Positions 9,721-18,797 of a stretch of 64,000 nucleotides of DNA are shown here, in pieces. The notes beneath the pieces were generated by a model that saw nothing but the letters and a program-made list of their open reading frames with translations, made no database searches and had not been told where the DNA came from. This stretch comes from Miltoncostaea sp963823515 (GTDB lineage: Bacteria; Actinomycetota; Thermoleophilia; Miltoncostaeales; Miltoncostaeaceae), in NCBI GenBank assembly GCA_963823515.1, contig CAWGMB010000006.1:62001-126000 (forward strand), in the 5' to 3' direction. Position 1 is the first letter of the stretch. Each line of letters begins with the position of its first letter. The position numbers were made by a program, and so were the translations under genes.

Positions 9721-10239
9721 TCAGGGGACCGAGCCGACACCACGTAGGCGTCGCGCTCGCAGAGCCTCCGCGACGAAGGCGGGAACCCAGTCATCGACCG
9801 AGCCCCCCCAGGCCGCCACCTCCCGCACACCACTCGAGCTCACGAAGCTGTACTGCGGCGATGCCGGCAGATAGACGGTTTCGATCTCCGCCGCCAGATG
9901 CCTGTTGAGCTGCGCCATCTGGAACTCGTAGTCGAAATCCGAGATCGCGCGCAGACCTTTTACCATGACTGAGGCGCCCAGGCTGCGGGCGTGCTCCGTG
10001 ATCAGGGTGTCGAAACCCTCGACGCGGACGTTGGGCAGATGCACGACGCTCGCCTCCACGAAGGCGATCCGCTCGGACGCGTCGAACATCGGCATCTTCT
10101 TGAACGAGCCCGTCGTGACCGAGACCACGACCTCGTCGAAGAGCCCCGAGGCGCGCTCGATGACGTCGATGTGCCCGAAGGTCACCGGGTCGTAGGTGCC
10201 CGGGCAGACCGCGATCCGGTGCTTGTGGGCGTCGCTCAC
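9721..10239 (-). CDS. coaD: Phosphopantetheine adenylyltransferase
   Basis: Catalyses the penultimate step of coenzyme A synthesis, 4'-phosphopantetheine plus ATP to dephospho-CoA. The 172-residue protein carries the nucleotidyltransferase motif GTYDPVTFGHIDVIERA (T/HxGH class), KGLRAISDFDYEFQMAQLN and SSSGVREVAAWGG, all diagnostic of CoaD. The start overlaps the end of rsmD by 4 bases (ATGA). CoA made here feeds the acyl carrier protein encoded 2.5 kb downstream. The length is typical. Confidence 0.97.
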   Translation of the reverse strand: MSDAHKHRIAVCPGTYDPVTFGHIDVIERASGLFDEVVVSVTTGSFKKMPMFDASERIAFVEASVVHLPNVRVEGFDTLITEHARSLGASVMVKGLRAISDFDYEFQMAQLNRHLAAEIETVYLPASPQYSFVSSSGVREVAAWGGSVDDWVPAFVAEALRARRLRGVGSVP

Positions 10240-10793
10240 GGGCGCGCCACCCGCATCACGCTGAGCGCCGTGTCGCCGTAGGTCCGATCAGTTCGCGAGA
10301 CGATCTCCAATCCGCTCGGCTCCGGTGGAGGACGCGCGGCGGAGTGCTCGATCACCACGATCCCGGGGGCCGCCACGAGAGGCTCGAGCAGTGCCCCCAG
10401 TTGGGCCACAACCCGATCGGTGAGGGTATACGGCGGGTCCAGGAGGCACAACCCGAACTCTCGGCCGGCCGCGCGCTCGGCGGAGAGGGCCGCGCGCCAG
10501 TCGCGGGCGACGACGCGCGCGCGGCCCTCCAGCCCGAGCGCGGCGATGTTGGCCCGGATGCATGCGATCGCCGGCCGCGCCCGCTCCACCAGCGTGGCGG
10601 TGGCGGCCCCGCGCGAGAGGGCTTCCAGCCCGAGCGCCCCCGATCCCGCGAAGAGGTCGAGCACGTCCAGGCCCTCCACGGGGCCGATGATCGAGAACAT
10701 CGCCTCCCGCACCCGGTCGGCCGTCGGCCGGGTGGCATCGCCCGCCGGCGCCGCGATGCGCCGCCCGCGATGGGTGCCGGCGATGATCCTCAC
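10236..10793 (-). CDS. rsmD: 16S rRNA (guanine-966-N2) methyltransferase RsmD
   Basis: An SAM-dependent methyltransferase of 185 residues. It starts MRIIAGTHRGRRIAAP and has RPTADRVREAMFSII, the SAM motif VLDLFAGSGALGLEALSRG and catalytic motif LLDPPYTL (N/DPPY). It modifies G966 of 16S rRNA. It overlaps recG by 4 bases upstream and coaD by 4 bases downstream, giving the familiar recG-rsmD-coaD order of Gram-positives. Confidence 0.96.
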   Translation of the reverse strand: MRIIAGTHRGRRIAAPAGDATRPTADRVREAMFSIIGPVEGLDVLDLFAGSGALGLEALSRGAATATLVERARPAIACIRANIAALGLEGRARVVARDWRAALSAERAAGREFGLCLLDPPYTLTDRVVAQLGALLEPLVAAPGIVVIEHSAARPPPEPSGLEIVSRTDRTYGDTALSVMRVARP

Positions 10794-12979
10794 GCGTCGA
10801 GGAGGCGCGGCAGGGTGTCGAACCGGCGCAGCACGGCGGCCCGCAGCAGCGCGTGCTCGGGGCGCTCCAGCAGCGGATCCGTCGCCAGGGTCCGCTTGGC
10901 GACGTGCCGGGCCTCGGCCAGCTCGCGCCGGTCGCGGGCGAGGCGGGCGAAGCGCAGGTCGGTGGGCCCCGCCTGGCGCAGCCCCAGGATGCTCCCCTCC
11001 CCCCGGATCTCAAGGTCCAGCTCGGCGAGGCGGAAGCCGTCCGAGTTCTGGGTCAGGGCCTCGAGCCGGCGCGCCCCGTCCTCGGTCTGGGGCTCGCCGA
11101 AGAGGATGCAGCGGCCGGGGTGCTCGCCCCGGCCCACGCGTCCGCGCAGCTGGTGGAGCTGCGCGAGCCCGAAGCGGTCAGCGTCCTCGATCAGGATCGT
11201 CGTGGCGTTGGCGACGTCGATGCCCACCTCGACCACGGTGGTCGCCACCAGGAGGTCGGTGCGGCCCTCGGCGAAGTCGAGCATCGCCGCGCGCTTCTCG
11301 TCGGTCGGCTGCGCGCCGTGCACCAGGCCGACGGAGAACGCGGCGAAGGGCCCCTCGCGCAGGCGCCCGGCTTCGGTCGTCGCCGCGCGCGCCTCGGCTG
11401 CGCCCCCCTCCTCGACCAGGGGGCAGATGACGTAGGCCTGGCGGCCGGCGCGCAGCTCGCCCCGCACCATCTCGTAGGCCTCCTCGCGGTCCGACTCGCG
11501 GATCCACGTCGTCTCGACCGGCGATCGTCCCGGGGGGCGAGTGCGGATGGTCGAGACGGTCAGGTCCCCGTAGGCCGTGAGCGCGAGCGTGCGCGGTATG
11601 GGCGTGGCCGTCATGTAGAGCAGGTGGGCGGCGCCCTCGCCCCCCGTCGCGCGCTCCGCGAGCGCCTGGCGCTGCTCCACCCCGAAGCGGTGCTGCTCGT
11701 CCACCACGACGAGCCCGAGGCGGTCGAAGTCGACGCCCTCCGACAGGAGGGCCTGAGTGCCCACGACGACGGGGGCCGTGCCCGTGCGGATGGCCATCCG
11801 GCGCCGATCCGCCTCGGCCTTCGGGATGCGCCCGGTGAGCAGGACGGGCGCGAGGCCGGCCGGGGAGAGGAGCACGTCGAGAGTCCGCAGGTGCTGCTCG
11901 GCGAGCGTCTCGGTGGGTACCAGCACCGCGGCCTGGGCGCCCGCCTCGACCGCCTGGCAGATGGCGAGGACCGCCACCAGCGTCTTGCCGGAGCCGACCT
12001 CGCCCTGCAGCAGGCGCCGCATGGGGCGCGACGCCTCCATGTCGCGGCCGATCTCGCGCACGGCGTGCCGCTGGGGCGTGGTGAGGACGAACGGCAGGGC
12101 GGCGAGCAGCGGCGCCGAGTGCTCGCCGGTCGCCCGCAGCCGCGGCGCCGAGCGCTCGGCCGCCTGCGAGCGCCGCACGGCCTCCAGCCCCAGCTGGAGG
12201 ACGAGGAGCTCCTCGATCACCATCCGGCGGCGGCCGAGGCGCGCCTCGCGGCGCGTGCGCGGGAAGTGGACCGCGACCAGCGCGTCCGCCGCGCCCGGGA
12301 GCTCCAGGCGCGAGCGGATCCAGGCGGGCAGCCGCTCCGGGGCCGCGCGGGCCAGGGGGCGCGCCAGATCGACCAGCTCGCGGATGCGGCGCGGCGGCAT
12401 CTGCTCGGTGGCCCGGTAGACCGGCACCAGGCCACGGGTGTGGAGCCCCTCCGAGCCGGTGCCGCCGAGGATCTCGTGGCTGCGCACGGCGATCTCCCGG
12501 CGGCCGTCCGCACCGACGCGCCCGCGGAGCATCAGCTCGGTGCCGGGCCCGAGCACGCGCGCGAGGTGCTCCTGGTTGAACCAGGTGGCCGACATCCGCC
12601 CGCTCGCGTCGTGCACCCTCGCGATCACCAGGCGCAGGCCGCGGCGCCGGGTGGGCCGCACCGACACGTCGTCCACGCTCACGCGGACGGTCACCTCCTC
12701 GCCGGCCCGCAGGCTGGAGACCGGCCGCACGTCCTGGTCGAAGGCCTCGTAGCGGACCGGCAGGTACTCCAGGAGGTCGCCGACGGTGGCGATGCCCAGG
12801 CCGGCCGCGCGCTTGACGAGGGCCGGGCCGACACCGTCGAGCCCGCCGATGGGGGTGGTCCACCAGCCCGGGCCGGGCGCCCGGGGGGGCGGCTCGGAGG
12901 GCCACGGGGAGCCGCGCCGCGCGCCCAGCGGAGGCGTCGTCGGCGGCCATACGCCGGTGGCGGTTGCGCTGGGCCCCAT
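10790..12979 (-). CDS. recG: ATP-dependent DNA helicase RecG
   Basis: A 729-residue superfamily 2 helicase that remodels stalled replication forks and Holliday junctions. It has the wedge/OB domain (about 90-190), Walker A GEVGSGKT (326-333), DEQH box (427-430), MTATPIPRTLALTAYGDL and the motif VI region LHQLRGRVGRGEHPG. The start at ATG 12979 is supported by a TATGCT -10 box six bases upstream, suggesting a leaderless transcript. The first 40 residues are Pro-rich and non-conserved. It heads the long minus-strand operon and is divergent from rpmB. Confidence 0.96.
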   Translation of the reverse strand: MGPSATATGVWPPTTPPLGARRGSPWPSEPPPRAPGPGWWTTPIGGLDGVGPALVKRAAGLGIATVGDLLEYLPVRYEAFDQDVRPVSSLRAGEEVTVRVSVDDVSVRPTRRRGLRLVIARVHDASGRMSATWFNQEHLARVLGPGTELMLRGRVGADGRREIAVRSHEILGGTGSEGLHTRGLVPVYRATEQMPPRRIRELVDLARPLARAAPERLPAWIRSRLELPGAADALVAVHFPRTRREARLGRRRMVIEELLVLQLGLEAVRRSQAAERSAPRLRATGEHSAPLLAALPFVLTTPQRHAVREIGRDMEASRPMRRLLQGEVGSGKTLVAVLAICQAVEAGAQAAVLVPTETLAEQHLRTLDVLLSPAGLAPVLLTGRIPKAEADRRRMAIRTGTAPVVVGTQALLSEGVDFDRLGLVVVDEQHRFGVEQRQALAERATGGEGAAHLLYMTATPIPRTLALTAYGDLTVSTIRTRPPGRSPVETTWIRESDREEAYEMVRGELRAGRQAYVICPLVEEGGAAEARAATTEAGRLREGPFAAFSVGLVHGAQPTDEKRAAMLDFAEGRTDLLVATTVVEVGIDVANATTILIEDADRFGLAQLHQLRGRVGRGEHPGRCILFGEPQTEDGARRLEALTQNSDGFRLAELDLEIRGEGSILGLRQAGPTDLRFARLARDRRELAEARHVAKRTLATDPLLERPEHALLRAAVLRRFDTLPRLLDA

Positions 12980-12985
12980 GAAACG

Positions 12986-12991
12986 AGCATA
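12986..12991 (-). promoter_or_regulatory. -10 box TATGCT for recG (leaderless)
   Basis: TATGCT on the minus strand lies 6 bases before the recG ATG, so transcription should start at or beside the A of the ATG. On the plus strand the overlapping CATAAT could serve rpmB divergently. No clear -35 is visible. Confidence 0.55.
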
Positions 12992-13054
12992 ATCCGGGGC
13001 CGCTCGGACGCCTCGTGCGTTCATACGACGGACAAACGCAAGCGAGGACGATCG

Positions 13055-13246
13055 ATGGCCAAGGTCTGCAGCGTCTGCAACAAGGCGCCCAAGTTCGGCA
13101 ACAACCGGAGCCACTCGATGCGCGCGACCCCGCGGCGCTTCAACGTCAACGTGCAGAAGGTCCGCGTCATGAAGGGCGCGACCCCCGTGCGCGTCTACGT
13201 GTGCACGCGCTGCCTGAAGGCCGGCAAGGTGATGAAGGCCGCCTAG
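13055..13246 (+). CDS. rpmB: 50S ribosomal protein L28
   Basis: A 63-residue L28 of the large subunit: MAKVCSVCNKAPKFGNNRSHS, then ATPRRFNVNVQKVRV and CTRCLKAGKV. Cysteine pairs CSVC (5-8) and CTRC mark the zinc-binding form. ATG 13055 follows a GAGG ribosome binding site. The gene is divergent from recG, as in many actinobacteria and firmicutes, and convergent with ribH, with only 17 bases between the two stops. Confidence 0.95.
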   Translation: MAKVCSVCNKAPKFGNNRSHSMRATPRRFNVNVQKVRVMKGATPVRVYVCTRCLKAGKVMKAA

Positions 13247-13263
13247 CCGGCCCGGCCGCTCCC

Positions 13264-13743
13264 CTACCGGGAGTCGGCCAGCAGGTTCACCATCACGATC
13301 GCGGCGTCCGCGGCGTCGATGCCGGCGTTGCCCTTGTCCCCGCCCGAGCGGGCGACGGCCTGCTCCATCGTCTCGCAGGTGAGCACGCCGAACGTGCACG
13401 GCAGCCCGCTCTCGAGGCCGACCGTCATGAGCCCTGTCGCGGCGGCGTTGCAGATGTGGTCGAAGTGGGCCGTCTCGCCGCGGATCACCACGCCGAGCGC
13501 GATGATCGCCGCGAACCGGCGCCGGTGGGTCATCGCCCGCGCGGCGAGCGGAAGCTCGTACGCGCCGGGCACCCAGTGGTCCTCGAGATGTCCTGCGCCG
13601 AGGCCCGCCTCGATGAGGCGGGCGTTCGCGCCCTCCAGGAGCCGCTCGCTGATGTCGCGGTGGAATCCGGCGACCACCGCGGCGATCCGGATGCCCGGGT
13701 GCTCGAGCTTCGGGGCGGGCGGGTACGGCCCGGTGCGGGCCAT
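13264..13743 (-). CDS. ribH: 6,7-dimethyl-8-ribityllumazine synthase
   Basis: The penultimate riboflavin enzyme, joining the pyrimidine and 3,4-dihydroxybutanone 4-phosphate. The 159-residue protein shows RIAAVVAGFHRDISERLLEGA, WVPGAYELPLAARAM, IALGVVIRGETAHFDHICNA (catalytic His) and GVLTCETMEQAVARSGG. ATG 13743 shares one base with the ribBA stop (TGATG), so translation is coupled. It is the last gene of the rib operon. Confidence 0.96.
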   Translation of the reverse strand: MARTGPYPPAPKLEHPGIRIAAVVAGFHRDISERLLEGANARLIEAGLGAGHLEDHWVPGAYELPLAARAMTHRRRFAAIIALGVVIRGETAHFDHICNAAATGLMTVGLESGLPCTFGVLTCETMEQAVARSGGDKGNAGIDAADAAIVMVNLLADSR

Positions 13744-15017
13744 CAGCGCTCGCCCTCGCCGTCCTGGGGCGGGGGCGCGGCGCCCTCCTCGAATCGCAGG
13801 TCCTGGTGGTGCAGCACGTGCCCCATCTTGTCGCGCTTGGTGCGCAGGTACTCCACGTTGTCGTCGACCGGGTCCATCTCGATCGCCACGCGGTCGATCA
13901 CCGACAGACCGTAGCCACCGAGGCCGACGATCTTCTTCGGGTTGTTGGTGAGCAGCCGAATGGTGGTCAGGCCGAGGTCGACCAGGATCTGGGCGCCGAT
14001 GCCGTAGTCGCGCAGGTCCGGGGGGAAGCCCAGGGCGACGTTCGCCTCCACGGTGTCCATGCCCCGGTCCTGCAGCTCGTAGGCGCGCAGCTTGTTGAGC
14101 AGCCCGATTCCGCGGCCCTCCTGGGCGATGTAGAGCAGGACGCCGGTCCCCTCCTCCGCGATCGTCCGCATCGCGGCCTTGAGCTGGTCGCCGCAGTCGC
14201 AGCGCTGGGAGCCGAAGACATCGCCGGTGAGGCACTCGGAGTGGACGCGAACCAGGACGTCCTGCGCTCCGCTCACCTCGCCCTTGACGAGCGCGAGGTG
14301 GTGCTTGCCGTCGAGGATCGACCGGTAGCCGATCGCGGTCCACTCGCCGAACTCGGTGGGCAGGCGCGCCGCCGTGCCGCGCTCGATGAGCCGCTCGGTG
14401 TGCCGGCGGTGCTCGATCAGCTGGGCGATGGTGATCATCTTGAGGCCGTGCTCCGCGGCGTAGGGCACGAGGTCGGGCACGCGGGCCATCGTGCCGTCCG
14501 GGTTGCTGATCTCGCAGATGACCCCCGCGGGGATCAGTCCGGCCAGCCGCGCCAGATCGACCGCCGCCTCGGTGTGCCCCGCGCGGCGCAGCACGCCGCC
14601 CGACTGCGCCCGCAGCGGGAACACGTGCCCCGGCTTGACCAGCTCCTCCGGGCCCGTGTCGGGGTCGATCGCGACCATGACCGTGCGCGACCGGTCCGGG
14701 GCCGAGATGCCGGTCGTGATGCCGTGGCGGGCCTCGATCGGCTCGGTGAAGGCGGTGGCGTTGCGGGCCTCGTTGCGCTTGACGACCGGCTTCAGGCCCA
14801 GCTGGTCGCAGCGGGCCTCGGTGAGGGCCAGGCAGATCAGACCGCGCCCGTGGGTGGCCATGAAGTTGATGGCCTCGGGGGTCGCGTACTGGGCCGCCAT
14901 GACGAGGTCGCCCTCGTTCTCACGGTCCTCCGAGTCGAGGATCACGACCATGCGCCCGGCGCGGATCTCCTCGATGGCCTCGGCGATCGTCGCGAACTGG
15001 ACTGCTGTGCTGGTCAT
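13743..15017 (-). CDS. ribBA: Bifunctional DHBP synthase / GTP cyclohydrolase II
   Basis: A 424-residue fusion supplying both riboflavin branches. Residues 1 to about 205 are 3,4-dihydroxy-2-butanone-4-phosphate synthase (DSEDRENEGDLVMAA, RAGHTEAAVDLARL). About 206-405 is GTP cyclohydrolase II, with zinc site CLTGDVFGSQRCDCG and IAQEGRGIGL. ATG 15017 has GAGGGAG upstream and overlaps the ribE stop by 4 bases. A short acidic tail (EEGAAPPPQDGEGER) follows. Confidence 0.97.
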   Translation of the reverse strand: MTSTAVQFATIAEAIEEIRAGRMVVILDSEDRENEGDLVMAAQYATPEAINFMATHGRGLICLALTEARCDQLGLKPVVKRNEARNATAFTEPIEARHGITTGISAPDRSRTVMVAIDPDTGPEELVKPGHVFPLRAQSGGVLRRAGHTEAAVDLARLAGLIPAGVICEISNPDGTMARVPDLVPYAAEHGLKMITIAQLIEHRRHTERLIERGTAARLPTEFGEWTAIGYRSILDGKHHLALVKGEVSGAQDVLVRVHSECLTGDVFGSQRCDCGDQLKAAMRTIAEEGTGVLLYIAQEGRGIGLLNKLRAYELQDRGMDTVEANVALGFPPDLRDYGIGAQILVDLGLTTIRLLTNNPKKIVGLGGYGLSVIDRVAIEMDPVDDNVEYLRTKRDKMGHVLHHQDLRFEEGAAPPPQDGEGER

Positions 15018-15628
15018 TGCCCACTCCCTCTCGGCGGAACGTACGGCGCCGCCAGTGCTTCCACGTATTTTGCCACCACGTCGACCTCGAGGTTGACGGC
15101 GCGCCCGAGCGCCTGGGGTCCCAGCGTCGTCACGGACATCGTGTGGGGGATGAGGGCGACCGTGAAGGCGTCTTCGAGGCGGCCGGCGACCGTGAGGCTG
15201 ACGCCGTCCACGGCGATGCTCCCCTTCTCGACGACGTAGCGCAGCAACTCCGGCGGAGCGGAGATCTCGAGCACGGTGCTGCCGCCCTCGGGGGTCGCCG
15301 AGCGCACGGTGCCGATGCCGTCCACGTGCCCCTGGACGAGGTGGCCGTCGAGCCGGTCGCCCATGCGCATGGGGCGCTCCAGGTTGACCCGGTCGCCCGC
15401 CGCCAGACCTCCGAGCGCGGTTCGGCGCAGGGTCTCGGCCACCGCGTCCACGGCGAACCCGCCGGCCGTGATCTCCACGGCCGTGAGGCAGGTGCCGTTG
15501 ACCGCGACCGAATCGCCGATCGCGAGGCCGTCGAGCACGAGGACGGCCGACACCGCCAGTCGCGCCCCCTGTTCGGCCGCGCGGATCTCGGCGATCCGGC
15601 CGCCCTCTTCGATGAGCCCCGTGAACAC
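15014..15628 (-). CDS. ribE: Riboflavin synthase alpha chain
   Basis: Dismutates two lumazine molecules to riboflavin. The 204-residue protein has the two-barrel duplication: MFTGLIEEGGRI at the start, GDSVAVNGTCLTA in the first repeat and GSIAVDGVSLTVAG in the second, plus HLVQGHVDGIG. It lies 3 bases after the ribD stop and overlaps ribBA by 4 bases. No FMN riboswitch is seen upstream of ribD, because the operon is entered through rpe without a leader. Confidence 0.96.
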   Translation of the reverse strand: MFTGLIEEGGRIAEIRAAEQGARLAVSAVLVLDGLAIGDSVAVNGTCLTAVEITAGGFAVDAVAETLRRTALGGLAAGDRVNLERPMRMGDRLDGHLVQGHVDGIGTVRSATPEGGSTVLEISAPPELLRYVVEKGSIAVDGVSLTVAGRLEDAFTVALIPHTMSVTTLGPQALGRAVNLEVDVVAKYVEALAAPYVPPRGSGQ

Positions 15629-15631
15629 GGC

Positions 15632-16777
15632 TCAGACCGTACCCGGAAGGGGGCGCAACCGCCCGCGCACGAGGACGTCCTCCCCCACCCGCTCCACGCT
15701 CAGATCGCGCAGCCGCGGCGACAGTGCCAGCGTCGCCGCGCCCTCGCCCCCGAGCGCCGACGGCGCGCCCGCGCCGCCGATCAGCATCGGCGCGAGGAAC
15801 CACGCGATCCGGTCGACCGCCCCGGCGCCGACGAGCGCCCCGGCGAGGACTGCGCCACCCTCCACGAAGACCGACTGGATGCCGAGGTCGGCCAACACGC
15901 GGAGGCCCCCGCCGATCCGCTCCGCCGGGCCGCCCGGCAGTGGGACGACGTCCACGCCCGCGGCGACGAGGGCGTCGACCCGGTCGGCGGGCGCCTCCTC
16001 GCAGGTGAGGACGATCACCGGGTGCTCGCCATGCGCGCCGCCGACGAGGGCCGAGGTCGGCGGCAGGCGGGCCAGGGAGTCGAAGACGACGCGCGCGGGC
16101 TGGCGCACCGGGCCCTCGACGCCGCGGGCGGTGAGCGAGGGGTCGTCGGCGAGGGCAGTCCCGATCCCCACGGCCACCGCGTCGGAGTCGGCCCGCCAGC
16201 GGTGGACCAGGGCGCGCGAGGCGGGCCCCGAGATCCACCGGCTCTCGCCCGTGGCGGTGGCGATCCGGCCGTCCAGGCTGGTGGCGAGCTTCAGGGTGAC
16301 CTCGGGCAGCCCGGTCGTCGCCCAGGTGACGAACGCGGAGTTCACCTCGGCGCAGAGGCCGCCCTCCTGCGCCGGGGCCACCGCCACCTCGACGCCCGCC
16401 GCCGCGAGCACCTCGCGGCCCTGGGCCCGCTCGCGCTCCAGCGGATCGAGCACCCCGATCACGACCCGCCGGACGCCCGCGGCGATCAGCGCGTCCGAGC
16501 ACGGTGGGGTGCGCCCGTGGTGCGAGCACGGCTCGAGGGTGCAGACAACGGTGGAGCCGCGTGCGGCGTCGCCCGCCCGGGCGAGCGCCATCGCCTCGGC
16601 ATGAGGCAGGCCCGGGCCCTCATGCCATCCCTCGGCGATCGTCTCGCCGCCACGGAGGATCACCGCGCCCACGAGCGGGTTGGGGCTCACGCGGCCCCTG
16701 CCCCGCAGCGCCAACTCGCGGGCGCGCGCCAGCGCGGCGAGCTCGATCGCCGAGGCGGGCGGGGCCGGCGCGCTCAT
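15632..16777 (-). CDS. ribD: Riboflavin deaminase/reductase RibD
   Basis: Bifunctional diaminohydroxyphosphoribosylaminopyrimidine deaminase and 5-amino-6-(5-phosphoribosylamino)uracil reductase, 381 residues. The deaminase zinc motifs are HAEAMAL and TLEPCSHHGRTPPC in the first 150 residues. The reductase half starts at about 165 (LPEVTLKLATSLDGRIATATGESRWIS) with IQSVFVEGGAVLAGALV near the end. It overlaps rpe by 4 bases. Confidence 0.96.
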   Translation of the reverse strand: MSAPAPPASAIELAALARARELALRGRGRVSPNPLVGAVILRGGETIAEGWHEGPGLPHAEAMALARAGDAARGSTVVCTLEPCSHHGRTPPCSDALIAAGVRRVVIGVLDPLERERAQGREVLAAAGVEVAVAPAQEGGLCAEVNSAFVTWATTGLPEVTLKLATSLDGRIATATGESRWISGPASRALVHRWRADSDAVAVGIGTALADDPSLTARGVEGPVRQPARVVFDSLARLPPTSALVGGAHGEHPVIVLTCEEAPADRVDALVAAGVDVVPLPGGPAERIGGGLRVLADLGIQSVFVEGGAVLAGALVGAGAVDRIAWFLAPMLIGGAGAPSALGGEGAATLALSPRLRDLSVERVGEDVLVRGRLRPLPGTV

Positions 16778-17448
16778 CCGCCGGCCGCCAGCCCCGCGAG
16801 CTCGCGGAACGCGGCGACCGGATCGGCGGCGCCGAAGATCGACGAGGCCGACACGAACATCGTCGCCCCGGCCTCCCGCGCACCCGGCAGCGTGGCGCGC
16901 CCGATGCCGCCGTCCACCTCGATCACGACCTCGTCGGGCAGGAGCGCTCGGATGCGGGCGATGCGGTCCGGACTCGTGGTGATGAAGGACTGACCGGCGA
17001 ATCCCGGGTTGACCGCGAGCACGTTCACGTAGTCGAGCTCCCCGGCCAGCTCGGCGACATGCTCGACCGGCGTGCCGGGGTTGAGTGCGAGCCCCGCACA
17101 GCAGCCCGCCTCGCGGATCGCGCCCAGCAGGCGGTGCGGATGGGGATCGGCCTCGACGTGGACCGTGATCGCGTCGGCCATCGGCGCGAAGAGCGGGATC
17201 ATGTCGGCCGGGCGCGAGACCATCAGGTGCACGTCGACGAGCCCCCCGGCGGCATGGAAGCGGCTCGCCACGGCGCGGGTGAAGTCGGGGCCGATCGTCA
17301 GGTTGGGGACGAAGTGGCCGTCCATCACGTCCACGTGGGCCACGCGCGCTCCGGCGCCGATCAGCGCGTCGAGCTGCGCGCCGAGGGCGAGCATGTCGGC
17401 CGACATCACCGAGGGGAGGACCACGCCCTCCCGCGGGAGGGCGGTCAC
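16774..17448 (-). CDS. rpe: Ribulose-phosphate 3-epimerase
   Basis: A TIM-barrel enzyme of the pentose phosphate pathway that interconverts ribulose-5-P, the RibB substrate, and xylulose-5-P. From GTG 17448 it is 224 residues. Motifs are LPSVMSADML, VAHVDVMDGHFVPNLTIGPD, VDVHLMVSRP, LAVNPGFAGQSF and EVDGGIG. The GTG overlaps the rsmB stop (GTGA). Its place before ribD fits shared use of ribulose-5-phosphate. Confidence 0.96.
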   Translation of the reverse strand: MTALPREGVVLPSVMSADMLALGAQLDALIGAGARVAHVDVMDGHFVPNLTIGPDFTRAVASRFHAAGGLVDVHLMVSRPADMIPLFAPMADAITVHVEADPHPHRLLGAIREAGCCAGLALNPGTPVEHVAELAGELDYVNVLAVNPGFAGQSFITTSPDRIARIRALLPDEVVIEVDGGIGRATLPGAREAGATMFVSASSIFGAADPVAAFRELAGLAAGG

Positions 17449-18797
17449 GAGGCGCTCGCCGGAGCCCGCAGCCGGGCGATGAAGAAGCCGTCGGTGCCGT
17501 GGCGATGGGGCAGCGTCAGGAGCGCACCCGGCAGGCGCGGGTGCGCCAGCTCCGGATACGCGGCGGCGACGTCCTCCACGACCGCCCCGGACGCCCGGAC
17601 GACGTCCTCGTTCTCCGGCGCGATCAGGGTGCAGGTGGAGTAGACGACCCGCCCGCCCGGGCGCACGAGCCCCAGGGCGCGGGCCAGCAACCCCTTCTGG
17701 AGCCGCGTGAGGGGCTCCAGCGACTCCTCCCTGCGGCGCCAGCGCGCGTCGGGGCGCGAGGAGAGGACGCCGAGACCCGTGCAGGGCGGATCGACCAGGA
17801 CGGCGTCGAATCCGCCGGCGAGCGGGACGGTGAGGCCGTCGCCCTCCACCACCTCCATCACGGCGCCCATGCGGTGCGCCAGCCGGCGCAGCGACTCGGC
17901 GCGCGCGGGCCGGAGCTCGACCGCGGTGATGCGGGCGCCGCCGCGCGTCAGCGCGGCGAGGTGCGTGGCCTTGGCCCCGGGGGCGGCGCAGAGGTCGAGG
18001 ATCCGCTCGCCGGGGCGGGGATCGACCACGTGCGACACCAGCTGCGACGCGCGGCTCTGCCCCATCACCAGCCCGCGGGCCCAGGAGCGCGACTCCTCCA
18101 GCGCGAACGGGCCGGGCAGGACGTAGGCCTCCGGCATGCGCGAGTCGGTTCTCCACCCCTCCGGCAGCTCGGCCTCGAGGCCGGCGCGCGGGCCGCGCAA
18201 CGGATTCCAGCGCACGGCCGACTCGGCCGGCTCGGCCGCGGCCCTCATCACCTCGACCGCGTCCTCGGCGCCGAGCGACGCCACGAGGCGGTCGGCGATC
18301 CAATCGGGCATCGAGTGCTGGAGCGCGGCCGTCGCGACCCCTCCGCTCTCGAGCTCGGCCAGGCGTGCGGGGGAGTCGGCCGCGATGCGCCGCATGACCG
18401 CGTTCACCACCCCGGCCCGCGCCGACGAGCGGGTCTTCGTGCCGCGCAGCGAGCGCGCCTGGCGCACGGCCTGATCGACCGCGGCGTGGGCCGGGATACC
18501 GTCGGAGAAGGCGATCTCATAGGTGCCCAGGCGGAGGATGTCGCGCACCGCGGGCTCGAGGGCGGCCGGGCGGTCGAGCGCGCCGTCGATCAGCCAGTCG
18601 AGCGTGCGCCGGCGCTGCACGGCCCCGTAGGCCAGGCGCGTCGCCTGGGCGCGAGCCCGCGGGTCGAGATCGGCGCGGCGCACCTCGGCCGCGAGCGCAC
18701 GGTCGGCGTAGGCGCCCTCCTCCACGCGACGCAGCACGCGCAGCGCCACGCTGCGCTCGCGCGCGATCCCCTCGACAGCCACGGTGGCCTCGGTCAT
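17445..18797 (-). CDS. rsmB: 16S rRNA (cytosine-967-C5) methyltransferase RsmB
   Basis: A 450-residue RsmB/Sun/Fmu protein. It has an N-terminal NusB-like RNA-binding domain (about 10-140, RERSVALRVLRRVEEGAYADRAL) and a C-terminal SAM methyltransferase with LDLCAAPGAKATHLA, VDPPCTGLG (catalytic Cys) and VYSTCTLIAPENEDVV (second Cys). ATG 18797 overlaps the fmt stop (ATGA); a more upstream ATG inside fmt is not needed. The fmt-rsmB-rpe order is conserved in actinobacteria. Confidence 0.96.
   Translation of the reverse strand: MTEATVAVEGIARERSVALRVLRRVEEGAYADRALAAEVRRADLDPRARAQATRLAYGAVQRRRTLDWLIDGALDRPAALEPAVRDILRLGTYEIAFSDGIPAHAAVDQAVRQARSLRGTKTRSSARAGVVNAVMRRIAADSPARLAELESGGVATAALQHSMPDWIADRLVASLGAEDAVEVMRAAAEPAESAVRWNPLRGPRAGLEAELPEGWRTDSRMPEAYVLPGPFALEESRSWARGLVMGQSRASQLVSHVVDPRPGERILDLCAAPGAKATHLAALTRGGARITAVELRPARAESLRRLAHRMGAVMEVVEGDGLTVPLAGGFDAVLVDPPCTGLGVLSSRPDARWRRREESLEPLTRLQKGLLARALGLVRPGGRVVYSTCTLIAPENEDVVRASGAVVEDVAAAYPELAHPRLPGALLTLPHRHGTDGFFIARLRAPASAS

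Noticed and set aside
10853..13054. A long plus-strand frame opposite recG that reads into rpmB.
   Set aside because: Only the last 63 codons (rpmB) are real; the rest is the shadow of recG, and rpmB has its own ribosome binding site and ATG.
15014..17448. Search for an FMN riboswitch before the rib genes.
   Set aside because: The genes overlap or lie a few bases apart from rsmB through ribH, leaving no leader to hold one.
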